Of a stretch of DNA of 21,986 nt, positions 1 to 7,291 are shown piece after piece. Positions within the stretch are counted from its first letter, which is position 1. Every line of letters starts with the position of its first letter. The notes under the pieces are model-generated. The model ran no database searches. It worked only from the letters and a program-made list of their open reading frames with translations, and had not been told where the DNA came from. The stretch comes from a virus: the IMG/VR virus record IMGVR_UViG_3300017917_002250, positions 1 to 21,986 of that record; one strand, written 5' to 3'. A program made the translations under genes and the position numbers.

Positions 1-96
1 TAAGTCATCCCATTTTTTGATGGTATCTTCTTTGATAACACGAAGGTGCTTAAGACCGATGTTACCAACCATACCTGATTCTAATAATGCTCCCAT
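1..96 (-). CDS. Probable major capsid protein, N-terminus only (gp23-like)
   Basis: An open frame of exactly 32 codons runs from an ATG at 94-96 off the left edge. It starts MGALLESG and contains IKEDTIKKWDDL. T4 gp23-type capsid proteins have a similar short N-terminal helix with a Lys-Trp pair (T4: LLNKWKPLL), but the fragment is too short to identify alone. The call depends mainly on position: 29 nt downstream of the scaffold gene and two genes after the prohead protease, as in T4 order 21-22-23. LLE at residues 4-6 and IKE at 21-23 fit the (L/I)xE consensus of gp21-type proteases, which remove the capsid N-terminus in T4. There is no Shine-Dalgarno sequence; the leader is A-rich. Confidence 0.6.
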   Translation of the reverse strand, partial: MGALLESGMVGNIGLKHLRVIKEDTIKKWDDL

Positions 97-125
97 TTTT
101 GAATTGTATTTTGTTTTTTAATTTA

Positions 126-1313
126 TTATTTTAATTTTCCCATTAAATCTTTCATTCTCTTGAATTGTGGATTTTCATAAGCTTTCGCTTCTGCCAATAC
201 TTCTTGAGATGTTGATGTAGATGGAGTATTAGAGATTTTTTCAACCACTGATTCAGTAACTGTTGTTTTTGTACCTAATTCAGTTTTTATTGTATTGAAT
301 AAATTTTTAGCCTCATTCATTGTAGAAACTGTATCAAATCTCTTTAAAATGTTCAATTTCTCTTGTTTTGTTGTAGAGTGTTCAGTAAATAAACGAGTAG
401 CGTAAGCTAAGTTTGCGTTAAATACAGCAACTTCGTTAAGTTTTTCTTTGAAAAGAACTAAAGCTTTCTTGTACTCGGCGTTTTGCTTTTTCAAGTTTTC
501 AACTTCTTCATTCAATCCTTCAGGACGACCTGCTTTGTATTTTTTACCTTGTTTTGCCCCACCTCTTGCGTCTGCAGCAAAAGTTAAGTGAGATGCTTCG
601 TCTACTTCTTCTTCTTTAGATTCTTCTTCCTCTTCTGAAACTTCCATTTCTTCAGATTCTTCTTCCTCTTCTTCATCTAACTCAATTTCGTACATGATTT
701 CCTCATCCATCTCGTCCATTTCTGGTGCTTCAAATTCTGATTCTTCATCTTCACTATCAAGTTTGATAATGTAATCTTCGTCATCCGTAGTAAGTTCAAC
801 GTTGTTTCCGTCTTTTTTAACTACAATACCATCTTCAGGTTTCATAGCTTTGAATACTTTAAGAACTTCATCATCTGAAGCACCTGTCATATCCATAACG
901 TCTTCGTCTTCACCTTCTTCGTCATCTGCAGAAAATTCATCCATAGATGGTTCTTCTTCTTCTGATTCAGAATCGGTAGGTAATTCATCATCACCCATTT
1001 CTGAGTCTAATGAATCGATACCCTTACTTGGGTCTTCGTTATCGAGGTCCGTAGTGTCATTTTCAGCGTCGTCTGCTTCCGCATCCTCGTCTGACATATC
1101 ATCTGCCTCTTCTTCAGGTGTTGGTTGCTCATCCATAGGAGTTTCCTCTTCTTCTGTTGCAACTTCTTCCTCTTCTTCCAATGATTCTTTAAGCAAGTCA
1201 TTTAGTTCTTGTTTCATAGTTGAAGCAAGTATACCTTTTGCATTTTGCTTTACTGCTTCTTCAAGAGTTTGTACTTGAAGTAACGCTTGTTCTAAAATTG
1301 ATTTTTCAGTCAT
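126..1313 (-). CDS. 22: Prohead core scaffold protein (gp22-like)
   Basis: This 395-residue protein has a very acidic middle, roughly residues 42-240, dominated by Glu, Asp and Ser. The C-terminal third is helical with coiled-coil character (about 265-305) and includes FNANLAYATRLFTE, a segment typical of gp22-type prohead core proteins. In T4 this protein forms the inner core on which the capsid shell assembles, and the prohead protease later degrades it. Its place between protease and capsid genes is the T4 place. The C-terminus RMKDLMGKLK closely matches a segment at the C-terminus of the neighbouring protease. It is longer than T4 gp22 because of the acidic insert. The family call is firm from position and composition, but exact homology was not tested. 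A TATTTATA element lies 23 nt upstream of the start. Confidence 0.78.
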   Translation of the reverse strand: MTEKSILEQALLQVQTLEEAVKQNAKGILASTMKQELNDLLKESLEEEEEVATEEEETPMDEQPTPEEEADDMSDEDAEADDAENDTTDLDNEDPSKGIDSLDSEMGDDELPTDSESEEEEPSMDEFSADDEEGEDEDVMDMTGASDDEVLKVFKAMKPEDGIVVKKDGNNVELTTDDEDYIIKLDSEDEESEFEAPEMDEMDEEIMYEIELDEEEEEESEEMEVSEEEEESKEEEVDEASHLTFAADARGGAKQGKKYKAGRPEGLNEEVENLKKQNAEYKKALVLFKEKLNEVAVFNANLAYATRLFTEHSTTKQEKLNILKRFDTVSTMNEAKNLFNTIKTELGTKTTVTESVVEKISNTPSTSTSQEVLAEAKAYENPQFKRMKDLMGKLK

Positions 1314-1336
1314 TGTGAAATTTTGTTTTATTATAC

Positions 1337-1344
1337 TATAAATA
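1337..1344 (-). promoter_or_regulatory. Candidate late promoter element of the scaffold gene
   Basis: Read on the minus strand this is TATTTATA followed by GTA, 23 nt before the scaffold ATG. It is one of several such elements before minus-strand genes. No other promoter-like signal is visible in this 85-nt gap. Confidence 0.4.
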
Positions 1345-1398
1345 GTGTCATTTTATGAAAAATCCTATTTCCCAATATTAATAACCCTATAAAATTTA

Positions 1399-2082
1399 TT
1401 ATTTGGATAAAAAAGTATCTAATTTGCCCATTAATCTTTTCATTTTATCTTCCACTGGAGCCTTTTTTTCTTCAGACTCTTGATATTGGTCTCTTTCTGA
1501 CATATCACCGAATACATAAGCACCTGGAGTTGATGGGGATGATACTAAATCAAAACAAACGAGTTCAAAATCTTCTTGTACTATGTTTTGACCTTTAACA
1601 TTTTTAAGGGAACCAACTCCACGTGATGAAATACCCAAAGTTGCTCCGTTCATGATTAACATTGCTGCTTGGTCACCTTTTGTGGAAACAATACCCATCT
1701 TCTTCCAACCTGGAGAAGTGAATAATTTGATTTTACCCATTAACATTTTACCGTCCCACCAAGTCTCAAGAATTGAGTGTGAAACTCTATCTAAATCGAT
1801 TAGAGAAGATGAAGGGTGATTTAATTCATTTAAAGCACCACCCTTTTTAATAAGTGATTGGTATTTTTCGTTTTCTCTCTTTAATAGAACTTCAGGGTAT
1901 ATTCTTCCGTTCTTATTTGGAGTATCGTATTTTTGTAAAACAGCATAAAGGATAAGGTCTTGTGAAAAGTCCATATCCTTCATTTCTGATATAATTTTTT
2001 TGTTGTCTTCGGGAGAAACATGGCCAGCGTCATATTCAATTAAAATCCCATGTCCCGTATCTTTTGGTCCTAATATCTTCAT
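1399..2082 (-). CDS. 21: Prohead core protein protease (gp21-like serine protease)
   Basis: This 227-residue protein has the layout of T4 gp21-type prohead proteases. NGRIYPEVLL is at 58-67, ELNHP with the probable catalytic His at 86-90 (His89), DRVSHSI at 98-104, and LGISSRGVGS with the probable catalytic Ser (152 or 153) at 149-158. The family cleaves scaffold and capsid proteins at (L/I)xE sites inside the prohead before DNA packaging. The tail (residues 205-227) carries MKRLMGKL, nearly the same as the C-terminus of the scaffold protein. It is encoded just upstream of the scaffold gene, as in T4. The ATG at 2080-2082 follows a TATTTATA element by 16 nt. Which Ser is catalytic was not established. 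Confidence 0.88.
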   Translation of the reverse strand: MKILGPKDTGHGILIEYDAGHVSPEDNKKIISEMKDMDFSQDLILYAVLQKYDTPNKNGRIYPEVLLKRENEKYQSLIKKGGALNELNHPSSSLIDLDRVSHSILETWWDGKMLMGKIKLFTSPGWKKMGIVSTKGDQAAMLIMNGATLGISSRGVGSLKNVKGQNIVQEDFELVCFDLVSSPSTPGAYVFGDMSERDQYQESEEKKAPVEDKMKRLMGKLDTFLSK

Positions 2083-2095
2083 TTATAGATTTTAT

Positions 2096-2115
2096 TACTA
2101 TAAATACATCGATAT
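2096..2115 (-). promoter_or_regulatory. Candidate late promoter of the protease gene
   Basis: On the minus strand it reads ATATCGATGTATTTATAGTA, with the core at 2099-2106. It differs at only two positions from the element before the gene at 10007-11005 (11036-11055). It ends 13 nt before the protease start codon. Confidence 0.45.
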
Positions 2116-2120
2116 CCCTA

Positions 2121-2546
2121 TTATTTTTTAGATTTGTGAAAATTGAATAACTTTTTATCCGTTAATCCATCATTAACAACATCCTCCAATAAATTTTTTA
2201 TTATATTTTTCACTTCTTTAGATTTTACATCAAATTGTTTTTCAACATATAATGTGATTTCTAAATTCATAAAAGACCTTTTTTCTAATTTAATTCCCTT
2301 AGTTCTTATATCTAAATCAACAATAGATTGTTGTTTAAAATGTGGATTTTTTAAATTATAAATAAATTCCTTTATTTTTCGTCTAGTCTTTAAAATTGTT
2401 TGATTGTAATCGTCAGTATCATTTTCTGGTTGTACCCAAGAATTCAATTTTAAGTAAATGGTTTTAAGGTTTTTAAAATCTACGGTACCATACCCGATTT
2501 TTACATTATTGTAAGTCCCTAACGGGATATACTTACCTGTTTTCAT
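2121..2546 (-). CDS. Unknown phage protein, 141 aa
   Basis: I do not recognise this protein. It starts MKTGKYIPLGTYNNVKIGYG and appears mixed alpha/beta, with a basic helical C-terminus (LTDKKLFNFHKSKK). No signal peptide, membrane segment or catalytic motif is visible. It sits 38 nt upstream of the prohead protease and is separated from the upstream helical protein by the plus-strand bS21 gene and its terminator, so it must have its own promoter. An imperfect TATTTATA-like element (AATTTATA) lies at 2583-2590. Position suggests a head-assembly accessory protein, but that is inference only. Confidence 0.7.
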   Translation of the reverse strand: MKTGKYIPLGTYNNVKIGYGTVDFKNLKTIYLKLNSWVQPENDTDDYNQTILKTRRKIKEFIYNLKNPHFKQQSIVDLDIRTKGIKLEKRSFMNLEITLYVEKQFDVKSKEVKNIIKNLLEDVVNDGLTDKKLFNFHKSKK

Positions 2547-2626
2547 TAATTTCTCATTATTATATATTATTTTATGGTGTTATATAAATTATAAGAAAAA
2601 AATATTACAAAACCAAAAAATTTTTA

Positions 2627-2634
2627 TATATTTG
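2627..2634 (+). promoter_or_regulatory. Candidate host-type -7 element of the bS21 gene
   Basis: TATATTTG matches the Bacteroidota housekeeping -7 consensus TAnnTTTG and lies 18 nt before the bS21 ATG. No good -33 TTTG is visible at the expected distance, so the call is weak. No Shine-Dalgarno sequence follows it. Confidence 0.35.
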
Positions 2635-2652
2635 TAATATACTTATTATATT

Positions 2653-2844
2653 ATGATTATAATCGACTTATCAAAAGAAAAAAACATCGAAAGTGCTTTA
2701 AGAACTTATAAACAAAAAGTTCAAAAAACTAAGCAAATTCAAAAATTGAGGGAAAGACAAGAATTTGTAAAACCTTCAGTTACTAGAAGAAAAGAAGTTT
2801 TAAAAGCAGTCTATGTTCAACAAATAAAAAACGGTCTTAATTAA
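2653..2844 (+). CDS. rpsU: Ribosomal protein bS21, phage-encoded
   Basis: The 63-residue product matches bS21 over its whole length. It has the MIII start, ALRTYKQKVQKTKQIQKLRERQEF with the basic helix pair, then KPSVTRRKEVLKAVYVQQ. The KPSVTRR and KAVYVQQ segments are typical of Bacteroidota bS21. bS21 binds the small subunit near the 3' end of 16S rRNA. In Bacteroidota, bS21 together with bS18 and bS6 is reported to occlude the anti-Shine-Dalgarno sequence, with a Tyr at position 54 implicated (from memory); this protein has Tyr54. It is the only plus-strand gene within the left 12 kb and ends inside a shared palindromic terminator. The leader has no Shine-Dalgarno sequence. Length and conserved residues argue for an intact, functional protein. 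Confidence 0.93.
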   Translation: MIIIDLSKEKNIESALRTYKQKVQKTKQIQKLRERQEFVKPSVTRRKEVLKAVYVQQIKNGLN

Positions 2845-2855
2845 GACCGTTTTTT
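2826..2855. terminator. Perfect palindromic bidirectional terminator
   Basis: This is a 30-nt perfect palindrome centred at 2840/2841. Each half has A6, ACGGTC and TTAA, giving a U-tract in both directions. It lies across the 8-nt overlap (2837-2844) of the convergent bS21 gene and the minus-strand 247-residue gene. Both stop codons (2842-2844 and 2837-2839) and the last codons of both genes lie within it. Confidence 0.85.
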
Positions 2856-3580
2856 AATTCTGTTAATCTGTAGTAGTTGTATTTCGATGTTGTCATTTGA
2901 GTAACCTCATCTTTTACCTTATTTAATTTATTGGTTAAATCCGTGTCATTTGATTCACTTAAAAGTGTTGATACTTGATTAATAATAGATTCTTTTAATT
3001 CTACAGTTTTAGTGGATAATTCCTCTTGAGGGATTGATAAAATAGTTTTCAATTCTTCTTTTTGTGACTCTGATAATGTATTAGAATATAAAACGTTAAA
3101 ATTATTTGCCAAAACGGCTTGTAATAATGACTCATTAGGTACTAATGTCGAACCTTTAGATTCTTGTATATCTTTTTTGGTTGTTAAATGTTCAACCAAT
3201 TTCTTTTTTGCAATTACTTTCTTTTCAATATTTGATAATGAATCTTTTTCTGATAGAACATCTAAAGATTCGTATAGTTCATTTGTTTGAATACTAACAT
3301 CTCCCAATTGTTTATCCAAAGATTCACAAAATGTTGATAGTTCATTATCTAACATTGATTGTCCCAACATTGTACTTAAACCTTCAACATAAAGTTTTGC
3401 GGTTTCTTTATCCTCAATAAATTTATTTTCAATCTCTTCATAAAACAAATACATTTCTTTAAAGTCTTTGTTTTCTTTAATTGTACTTAAAATATTCTTA
3501 ACTTCTTTCTTATTTTCATTTGAATAAGATTCAGTTAATTTTGTCAACATTTTAGTTTTAATAATACCAAATTTGTTCAT
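2837..3580 (-). CDS. Helical head-module protein, 247 aa, unknown
   Basis: This protein is almost wholly predicted helical, rich in Glu, Lys, Leu and Ser, with few aromatics and no membrane segment. The start codon is two nt after the portal stop, so it is co-transcribed with the portal gene. In T4 the small prohead-core genes 67 and 68 lie between portal and protease, so a core or internal head role is plausible, but no sequence similarity was recognised. LTE at residues 15-17 near the basic N-terminus fits the gp21-type cleavage consensus and could release a capsid-targeting leader. Its last five residues (KNGLN) equal those of the convergent bS21, because both are encoded by one palindrome. 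Confidence 0.72.
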   Translation of the reverse strand: MNKFGIIKTKMLTKLTESYSNENKKEVKNILSTIKENKDFKEMYLFYEEIENKFIEDKETAKLYVEGLSTMLGQSMLDNELSTFCESLDKQLGDVSIQTNELYESLDVLSEKDSLSNIEKKVIAKKKLVEHLTTKKDIQESKGSTLVPNESLLQAVLANNFNVLYSNTLSESQKEELKTILSIPQEELSTKTVELKESIINQVSTLLSESNDTDLTNKLNKVKDEVTQMTTSKYNYYRLTELKNGLN

Positions 3581-3582
3581 TT

Positions 3583-5418
3583 CTAATCGTTTAAAATATC
3601 GTTCAATTTATTCTCTATTTCATAAATATTCTGTTGAGCTCTTTCCATATCAAATAATATGTTGTTACCTTCTTTTTCTTCACCTAACATTCCTAAAATT
3701 TTAGATTTCTTAGATTTAGATGGTGTATATGATTCACTTAGTGGTCCTTCTCCTTCACCACCTGTAGGTGCTGGTGGAGCACCTCCCATATCCATCCCAC
3801 CTCCAGGTTGTTCACCATCCATTGCACCGGCATCTTCTAATTTTTGTCTCTCATCTTCAGGAATACCATATTTAGAATCGACATCATCAAATATACCTGA
3901 ACGTTTAATAACATTTTGAGTGTTTGTTAATTCAAATCCCATAGCACGTTCTAAACGTTGTTGTTGTAAATCAAGTAACACTTCACTATCACTCATACCT
4001 AAGATGTTTTTCTTAGCCCATGTATGAGACACTGGTAAAATACCAACTTGTGATTGGTCTGATGTTGCATCTTTATAAAGAGTAATTTTTTCTTTCCATT
4101 GTTCAATACGTAATAAATCAGATTGAGCTGATGGGTTAGTTAATGATAAAGAGAAATTATCTAAATCTTCCTCTAAACCTAACAAATAAAGATGTACTAA
4201 TGCAATCTTATTTAATTCTTGTATTAATGATTTTTGAATTCTATTAATTGTACGAGCAAAACGAATATCCATTAACGCTAAACTTTTACCCTCACCAACA
4301 ACTTCTTCAAAACCTAAGAATGCTTTTGGTATACGTAACGCAGCTAATAATTTCTTTTGAATGTATTCAATATCGGCAATTTCACCCAAGTTTTGTGCTC
4401 CAGGTAAAGTTTCAATTGGATTTGTTTGTGATGGGTCACGTACAGGAATAAAATAATCTTGGTCTACCGCCATTTGATTATATCTCATGTCTACATTACC
4501 ATTACGTGGGTCCGCAACTTGATCCCTTTTAAATTTGTTTGCAACACGTTGTACATATGGTTCAATATCTTTATCATCCATATTACCAACGAACACTTTG
4601 AATACACGTCTTTCAGGTGCTCTCGATGTTCTGTAGATTAACATAGCATCTTCTGCAAGTAAAAGTTGTTTCCAAATCCTTCTAATCTTATCTAACATAG
4701 AAGTACCGTATGGTAACTTTCTATCATCACCTAATAATCTAAAATGTGCAATTTCCCAAGCTTGGAATTCCATATCTTTGTTTTTCCAAGTGAAACGTAA
4801 TTCTCTTGTTGGTACTTTAATATCTGTATGTGCATTTGGTGTTTTAGATGCTGCACCCTCAATCCTTTCAATTTCAATATTTGGTAATTGTTGTACACCA
4901 ACAATACCCTTTTCAGGATCAATTTTTAAATACACAAAATCATCACCGTACTTACATAAACCACGAGCCCACATTTGTAAGTTTGTGTTTATATCCATTT
5001 TATTATGGAATAAATCTTCAAGTATATTTTTAACTCTTTCAGAATCAGAAAATATAGTCAATATTTGACCTTTTTCTGACATAGTTGTCGATTCCTCTGC
5101 ATAAATGTCTAATGCTGCAGAAATTTCAGGAGTGAACTCCATAGATTCATAGTCATAATATGCTGATAATCTATTTGGTTCGTAATAAACTGATTGGTTA
5201 TAAAGAGATTGGTCTAATTTTGTCCATTTATCTGCAACATATTGACTTTGTTGCGCTTGCAACATTGCTCTTTCGTATTCTTCTCTACTGTCTGTTTTTA
5301 ATATTTCATCTTTGTCAAAATTAAACGAAGGTGGATTTACGGTCCTTTGTTTTGTTTGATTTGGATAACCAAACATTTTCGTTAATTTCTGAAAGACGGT
5401 TAGATTCTGATCTGCCAT
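3583..5418 (-). CDS. 20: Portal vertex protein (gp20-like)
   Basis: This 611-residue protein has the features of T4 gp20-type portals. The N-terminal region includes SAYYDYESMEFTPEISAALD (about 85-104) and the stretch DIYAEESTTMSEKG. It continues with GLCKYGDDFVYLK, a stem/clip region with SRAPERRVFKVFVGN, and IPKAFLGFEEVVGEGKSLAL with RFARTINRIQKSLI. Twelve copies form the portal ring through which DNA is packaged and to which the neck binds; in T4 it also nucleates prohead assembly. It is longer than T4 gp20 (524 aa), mainly through a Gly/Met/Pro-rich insert near 530-565 and a helical tail (585-611). The terminase gene ends 38 nt upstream, so the T4 tail genes 18 and 19 are not between them. 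Confidence 0.93.
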   Translation of the reverse strand: MADQNLTVFQKLTKMFGYPNQTKQRTVNPPSFNFDKDEILKTDSREEYERAMLQAQQSQYVADKWTKLDQSLYNQSVYYEPNRLSAYYDYESMEFTPEISAALDIYAEESTTMSEKGQILTIFSDSERVKNILEDLFHNKMDINTNLQMWARGLCKYGDDFVYLKIDPEKGIVGVQQLPNIEIERIEGAASKTPNAHTDIKVPTRELRFTWKNKDMEFQAWEIAHFRLLGDDRKLPYGTSMLDKIRRIWKQLLLAEDAMLIYRTSRAPERRVFKVFVGNMDDKDIEPYVQRVANKFKRDQVADPRNGNVDMRYNQMAVDQDYFIPVRDPSQTNPIETLPGAQNLGEIADIEYIQKKLLAALRIPKAFLGFEEVVGEGKSLALMDIRFARTINRIQKSLIQELNKIALVHLYLLGLEEDLDNFSLSLTNPSAQSDLLRIEQWKEKITLYKDATSDQSQVGILPVSHTWAKKNILGMSDSEVLLDLQQQRLERAMGFELTNTQNVIKRSGIFDDVDSKYGIPEDERQKLEDAGAMDGEQPGGGMDMGGAPPAPTGGEGEGPLSESYTPSKSKKSKILGMLGEEKEGNNILFDMERAQQNIYEIENKLNDILND

Positions 5419-5456
5419 GTTAATAAATACTTTTCTTTATAATATAAACTAAATTA

Positions 5457-7250
5457 TTAGTATTTTGAACTGTCTTTTGTTCTTCCAAATAACCACATAT
5501 TTTCCCTATATGCATCCTTAGTTGCATTTAATGAGTTATTTTGATAATAAATGTTATTATTATCGATACCCATCGAACCTATTTGGTCAAATGAAGTTCC
5601 ATATGAATAAAACGATTTATTAGGTTCATATGTTCTCTCAGACATAGTCCAAGAGTCCAACATGGCTTTATTTGCATTCTCATTTTTTTGTAATTGATTG
5701 AAACACATATCAGCAGCATATAATGCCATTGACATTGACATAATTGCATCGTCATGTGCACCTTTCATATGGTCAGGTCTACCATTAATGTAAACGAATG
5801 TGTTTAGTTCATTTAATAATCTATTTGACCTAACACTAAATCCTTTTCTTAACTGTTCTTCAAATGCAGCAACAATCTGAGTTCTTTTGTTATTGAAATT
5901 TAGGCCAGGTATCTTATCCATGGCCTTTTTATTCCACTCCCAAATGTTTTGAGTGTTTATACCTTCAATATATAAATTCTTATAATTTAATTCTTGTAAT
6001 TTTCTCGATGTTGCAACACCCATTCCTCCGGTTATATCGGTGACAATAAATGCATTTCCATATAGGATACCCCATTTATACGCAACTGCGGCCAAATCAT
6101 CTGGCGGTATTTTACCAATATATTCCGCAACTTGTTCTCTTTCATCAAAATCTATAATATTGATTGATGAGAAGTCCTCACTATCGCCTCTACTTACATC
6201 CACACCCATAATATAACGATGACCGATAACGGGTTCTTTCCATTGCCAAAATGTCCCCTGCATGTATTTTTCTTTAGGAACACGAATCATATTTTTTGCA
6301 ATGTTCTCTTGAACGTCACCAGGAATTACACCATCACCCGAACCTAAGAAGTCACATTCCAATTCTTGAGCAATCTTACGTCTGTCATATTTGAATTTTT
6401 TAGACATAGATTCAAACCAAGATGAATATGGTTTATACCCTTGTTCTTCCAATTCTGTATATTTTTCAATATCAAAATCCCATAAAACAACTTCCTCATC
6501 ATTATATTGTTCTCTATTTAACATGTAATGACAAATATCTTGACATTTAACCCAACGTAAATCTTTGGTGTAACGAGGATCTTTAAACCATCTTAAATCT
6601 GTTATATGAAAATCGTTTAGTCCACGTATTGCTTGGTCATAAACTCCATAATATATGGGGTCATAACCGTTTGGTGTAGACACTAATATGATTTTACCTC
6701 CCGTAGATAGAGAGGCCATAGATGCCGCCCAAAAATCCTCACCAGCTTCAATATAGGCGGCCTCATCAAATACAAGTATTGTTGGAGTGTAACCACGTAA
6801 CGCATCCGCAGATGTTGCTACGGCTTTAACCTCACAACCATTGTTTAATTTAAATCTACTTTCCGAATTTTTATCAGGTGAAAATCCTACATTCAACCAC
6901 TCAGGCCATTGTTCCAAAAAGTGACGAACTTTGTTAGCCATCTCAACCGCAGTATCTTTTTTATTTGCAATTAATAATACTCTTTCGGGTTCTGTTGCTT
7001 TTGCGGTTTGTAATTTTTTAGAAATCCATGCGGCAGTTACGGTTGTAACTCCGGCTTGTCTATATTTTCTTGTAATATTTTCGTTGTAAGTCTCATAATC
7101 TTTGATTAATTGGACTTGGTCTGGAAATAATTCTAAGGGAACATATTTTTTTTGTGTATTGTCATATGTGGTTAGATAAGTTCTTAATGCGTATGGTGCA
7201 TCTTTTATTATCTTCGCATATTCCATTAACTGTTCTGCTCTATTATTCAT
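5457..7250 (-). CDS. 17: Terminase large subunit (gp17-like)
   Basis: This 597-residue protein is the DNA-packaging ATPase and nuclease. The ATPase half has a deviant Walker A (RQAGVTT, 64-70), Walker B with the catalytic Glu (ILVFDEAAY, 158-166) and the coupling motif STPNG (191-195). The nuclease half has acidic residues at Asp351 (GVDVSRGDS), Asp405 (VTDITGG) and Asp500/Asp501 (HDDA). T4 gp17 has GKTT where this protein has GVTT, so the usual Walker A Lys is Val here. It works with the portal during packaging. No small terminase subunit was recognised next to it. A TATTTATA element ends only three nt before the chosen ATG, so Met9 is an alternative start. A terminator lies just upstream. 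Confidence 0.95.
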   Translation of the reverse strand: MNNRAEQLMEYAKIIKDAPYALRTYLTTYDNTQKKYVPLELFPDQVQLIKDYETYNENITRKYRQAGVTTVTAAWISKKLQTAKATEPERVLLIANKKDTAVEMANKVRHFLEQWPEWLNVGFSPDKNSESRFKLNNGCEVKAVATSADALRGYTPTILVFDEAAYIEAGEDFWAASMASLSTGGKIILVSTPNGYDPIYYGVYDQAIRGLNDFHITDLRWFKDPRYTKDLRWVKCQDICHYMLNREQYNDEEVVLWDFDIEKYTELEEQGYKPYSSWFESMSKKFKYDRRKIAQELECDFLGSGDGVIPGDVQENIAKNMIRVPKEKYMQGTFWQWKEPVIGHRYIMGVDVSRGDSEDFSSINIIDFDEREQVAEYIGKIPPDDLAAVAYKWGILYGNAFIVTDITGGMGVATSRKLQELNYKNLYIEGINTQNIWEWNKKAMDKIPGLNFNNKRTQIVAAFEEQLRKGFSVRSNRLLNELNTFVYINGRPDHMKGAHDDAIMSMSMALYAADMCFNQLQKNENANKAMLDSWTMSERTYEPNKSFYSYGTSFDQIGSMGIDNNNIYYQNNSLNATKDAYRENMWLFGRTKDSSKY

Positions 7251-7263
7251 ATATATAAATACG

Positions 7264-7289
7264 AAAAAAGGGAGTTAAAACTCCCTTTT
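7264..7289 (-). terminator. Terminator after the 493-residue gene
   Basis: An 11-bp perfect stem (AAAAGGGAGTT with AACTCCCTTTT, two-base loop) is flanked by a run of six A on the plus strand, giving a U-tract for minus-strand transcription. It separates the gene at 7292-8773 from the terminase gene. Confidence 0.85.
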
Positions 7290-7291
7290 AA

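Noticed and set aside
802-1278. Plus-strand Ser-rich open frame antisense to the scaffold gene
   Set aside because: It is the complement of the acidic Glu/Asp/Ser coding region, with runs of Ser arising from TCT/TCA on the reverse of GAA/GAT-rich codons; no start signal or domain.
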